Positions 62,963 through 64,000 of a stretch of DNA of 64,000 nt are shown in pieces. The DNA is from Sphingorhabdus sp. (lineage in GTDB: Bacteria; Pseudomonadota; Alphaproteobacteria; Sphingomonadales; Sphingomonadaceae). The stretch lies in assembly GCF_029865925.1 (NCBI RefSeq), contig NZ_JARXAI010000060.1:22401-86400 (forward strand). Reading direction: 5' to 3'. Position numbers and translations under genes: made by a program. The first letter of the stretch is position 1; each line of letters starts with the position of its first letter. The notes below the pieces were generated by a model. That model saw only the letters and a list, made by a program, of their open reading frames with translations, ran no database searches and was not told the DNA's origin.

Positions 62963-64000
62963 ATGAGCTTCCCTTGGGCACAAGAGTATAAGCCGCAGGG
63001 CACGGTAAGTAAGTGGGTCGATGAACGCCTGCCCTTGCCGCGTTTGGTTTTTAACTCACTCGGCGCAGGATATCCTGTGCCACGTAACCTCAATTATTTT
63101 TGGAACTTCGGCGTCCTTGCGGGCTTCGCTTTGGTTATCCAGATCGTAACCGGCATCGTCCTTGCCATGCATTATTATGCAAGCGTGGACGGCGCGTTCA
63201 ACAGCGTCGAGCACATTATGCGCGACGTGAATGCTGGCTGGTTCTTGCGCTACGCGCACATGAACGGCGCGAGCTTCTTCTTTATTGTCGTCTACATTCA
63301 TATTTTCCGGGGACTTTTCTACGGATCATATAAAGCGCCGCGTGAAATGATCTGGTTGCTTGGGGTCACAATCTTCCTTTTGATGATGGCTACTGCGTTC
63401 ATGGGCTATGTGCTTCCATGGGGCCAAATGAGCTTCTGGGGGGCGCAGGTTATCACTGGCTTCTTCTCCGCCATTCCTTTGGTGGGCGAACCACTGCGTC
63501 AGTTGTTGCTTGGCGGCTTTGCGCCTGACCAAGCGGCGCTGAACCGCTTCTTCTCGCTGCACTATCTGATGCCGTTCGTCATCGCTGGCGTCATCATCCT
63601 GCACGTTTGGGCATTACACATTCCAGGATCATCGAACCCAACGGGCGTAAGCATCAAGGGCGAACAGGACACTGTTCCGTTCCACCCATATTACACGGCG
63701 AAGGACGGCTTCGGTCTGGGCGTCTTCTTGATCTTCTTTGTTGCAGTGACATTCTTTGCACCAAATATGTTGGGTCACCCAGATAACTATATTCCGGCGA
63801 ACCCGCTGTCGACGCCAGCGCATATTGTGCCTGAATGGTATTTCTTGCCATTTTACGCCATTTTGAAGGCGTTCACCGTCGACTTCGGCATTCCGTTCAC
63901 GGGCATCATCATCGTTCCGGCCAAGCTGATGGGTGTGTTGGCGATGTTTGGTTCGATCTTGCTGTTGTTCTTCCTGCCTTGGCTGGACACATCACCAGTA
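62963..64000 (+). CDS. petB: Cytochrome b of the bc1 complex (3' end beyond the window)
   Basis: Cytochrome b holds the two quinone sites and two haems of the bc1 complex. 346 residues are present and the frame runs off the window. It starts [15 protein letters not shown] at 62963, 14 bases after petA. The haem-ligand pairs are found in helix B (around [22 protein letters not shown]) and helix D ([21 protein letters not shown]). The Qo-site [12 protein letters not shown] (PEWY) is intact. The cytochrome c1 gene probably follows. Confidence 0.97.
   Translation, partial: MSFPWAQEYKPQGTVSKWVDERLPLPRLVFNSLGAGYPVPRNLNYFWNFGVLAGFALVIQIVTGIVLAMHYYASVDGAFNSVEHIMRDVNAGWFLRYAHMNGASFFFIVVYIHIFRGLFYGSYKAPREMIWLLGVTIFLLMMATAFMGYVLPWGQMSFWGAQVITGFFSAIPLVGEPLRQLLLGGFAPDQAALNRFFSLHYLMPFVIAGVIILHVWALHIPGSSNPTGVSIKGEQDTVPFHPYYTAKDGFGLGVFLIFFVAVTFFAPNMLGHPDNYIPANPLSTPAHIVPEWYFLPFYAILKAFTVDFGIPFTGIIIVPAKLMGVLAMFGSILLLFFLPWLDTSPV

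Noticed and set aside
1..64000. CRISPR arrays, prophage, toxin-antitoxin or other defence genes
   Set aside because: No regularly spaced repeats, integrases, transposases, nuclease/helicase clusters or paired small toxin genes were seen; the window is mostly core genome.

Overview
The window is a stretch of core chromosome from an alphaproteobacterium, most likely a sphingomonad (Sphingomonadales, Sphingorhabdus/Sphingopyxis-like). This is inferred from gene content, not from a database search. Supporting signs are a GcrA cell-cycle regulator, an F-type ATP synthase with separate b' and b subunits encoded apart from F1, an ispH-thrB-rnhA cluster with the APH-like ThrB, an argS-SPOR-nagZ-scpA-scpB-tatABC row, a class II DAHP synthase, and moderate GC with GTG/TTG starts.

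Positions 1-17237 (all minus strand) hold a nearly complete division and cell wall (dcw) cluster. In transcription order it reads mraZ, rsmH, ftsL-like, ftsI, murE, murF, mraY, murD, ftsW, murG, murC, murB, ddl, ftsQ, ftsA and the 5' part of ftsZ. All fourteen junctions from mraZ to ftsA overlap by 1 or 4 bases. Only ftsA-ftsZ has a gap (104 bases).

Positions 17.5-22.3 kb hold two envelope proteins, a cysteine synthase, a ZnuD-like TonB-dependent receptor preceded by a Zur/Fur-type palindrome, and a 41-residue entericidin-like lipoprotein closed by a strong terminator. A gene-free stretch (22321-22980) follows, with inverted repeats and a possible structured RNA. Positions 22.98-30.6 kb (minus) carry argS, a SPOR protein, a DUF1993 gene, nagZ, scpA, scpB and tatABC.

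A 265-bp element with 32-bp terminal inverted repeats and two internal hairpins sits at 30723-30987, 14 bases before ispH. From there to 47 kb come ispH-thrB-rnhA, an FAD oxidoreductase with a hydrolase, a fumarylacetoacetase/maleylacetoacetate isomerase/MarR group wrapped around a secreted C13-type peptidase, gcrA, a thioesterase, parE, and apaG-metZ-leuB. Positions 47-54 kb carry recO, a frameshifted hydrolase, uvrC and the Fo genes atpI-B-E-b'-b. The last 10 kb hold an MFS exporter, an amino acid permease, HIT and hisE, a MarR regulator divergent from ilvE, tRNA-Gln(UUG), a frameshifted response regulator, DAHP synthase, and the start of the cytochrome bc1 operon (petA, partial petB).

The genes serve housekeeping: peptidoglycan synthesis and division, Tat export (the Rieske protein here has a twin-arginine motif), chromosome condensation, amino acid synthesis and respiration. 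I found no phage, CRISPR, toxin-antitoxin or defence locus. The least-explained items are the candidate RNA near 22.6 kb, the hairpin-filled element near 30.8 kb, and two genes each broken by loss of one base in a G run.
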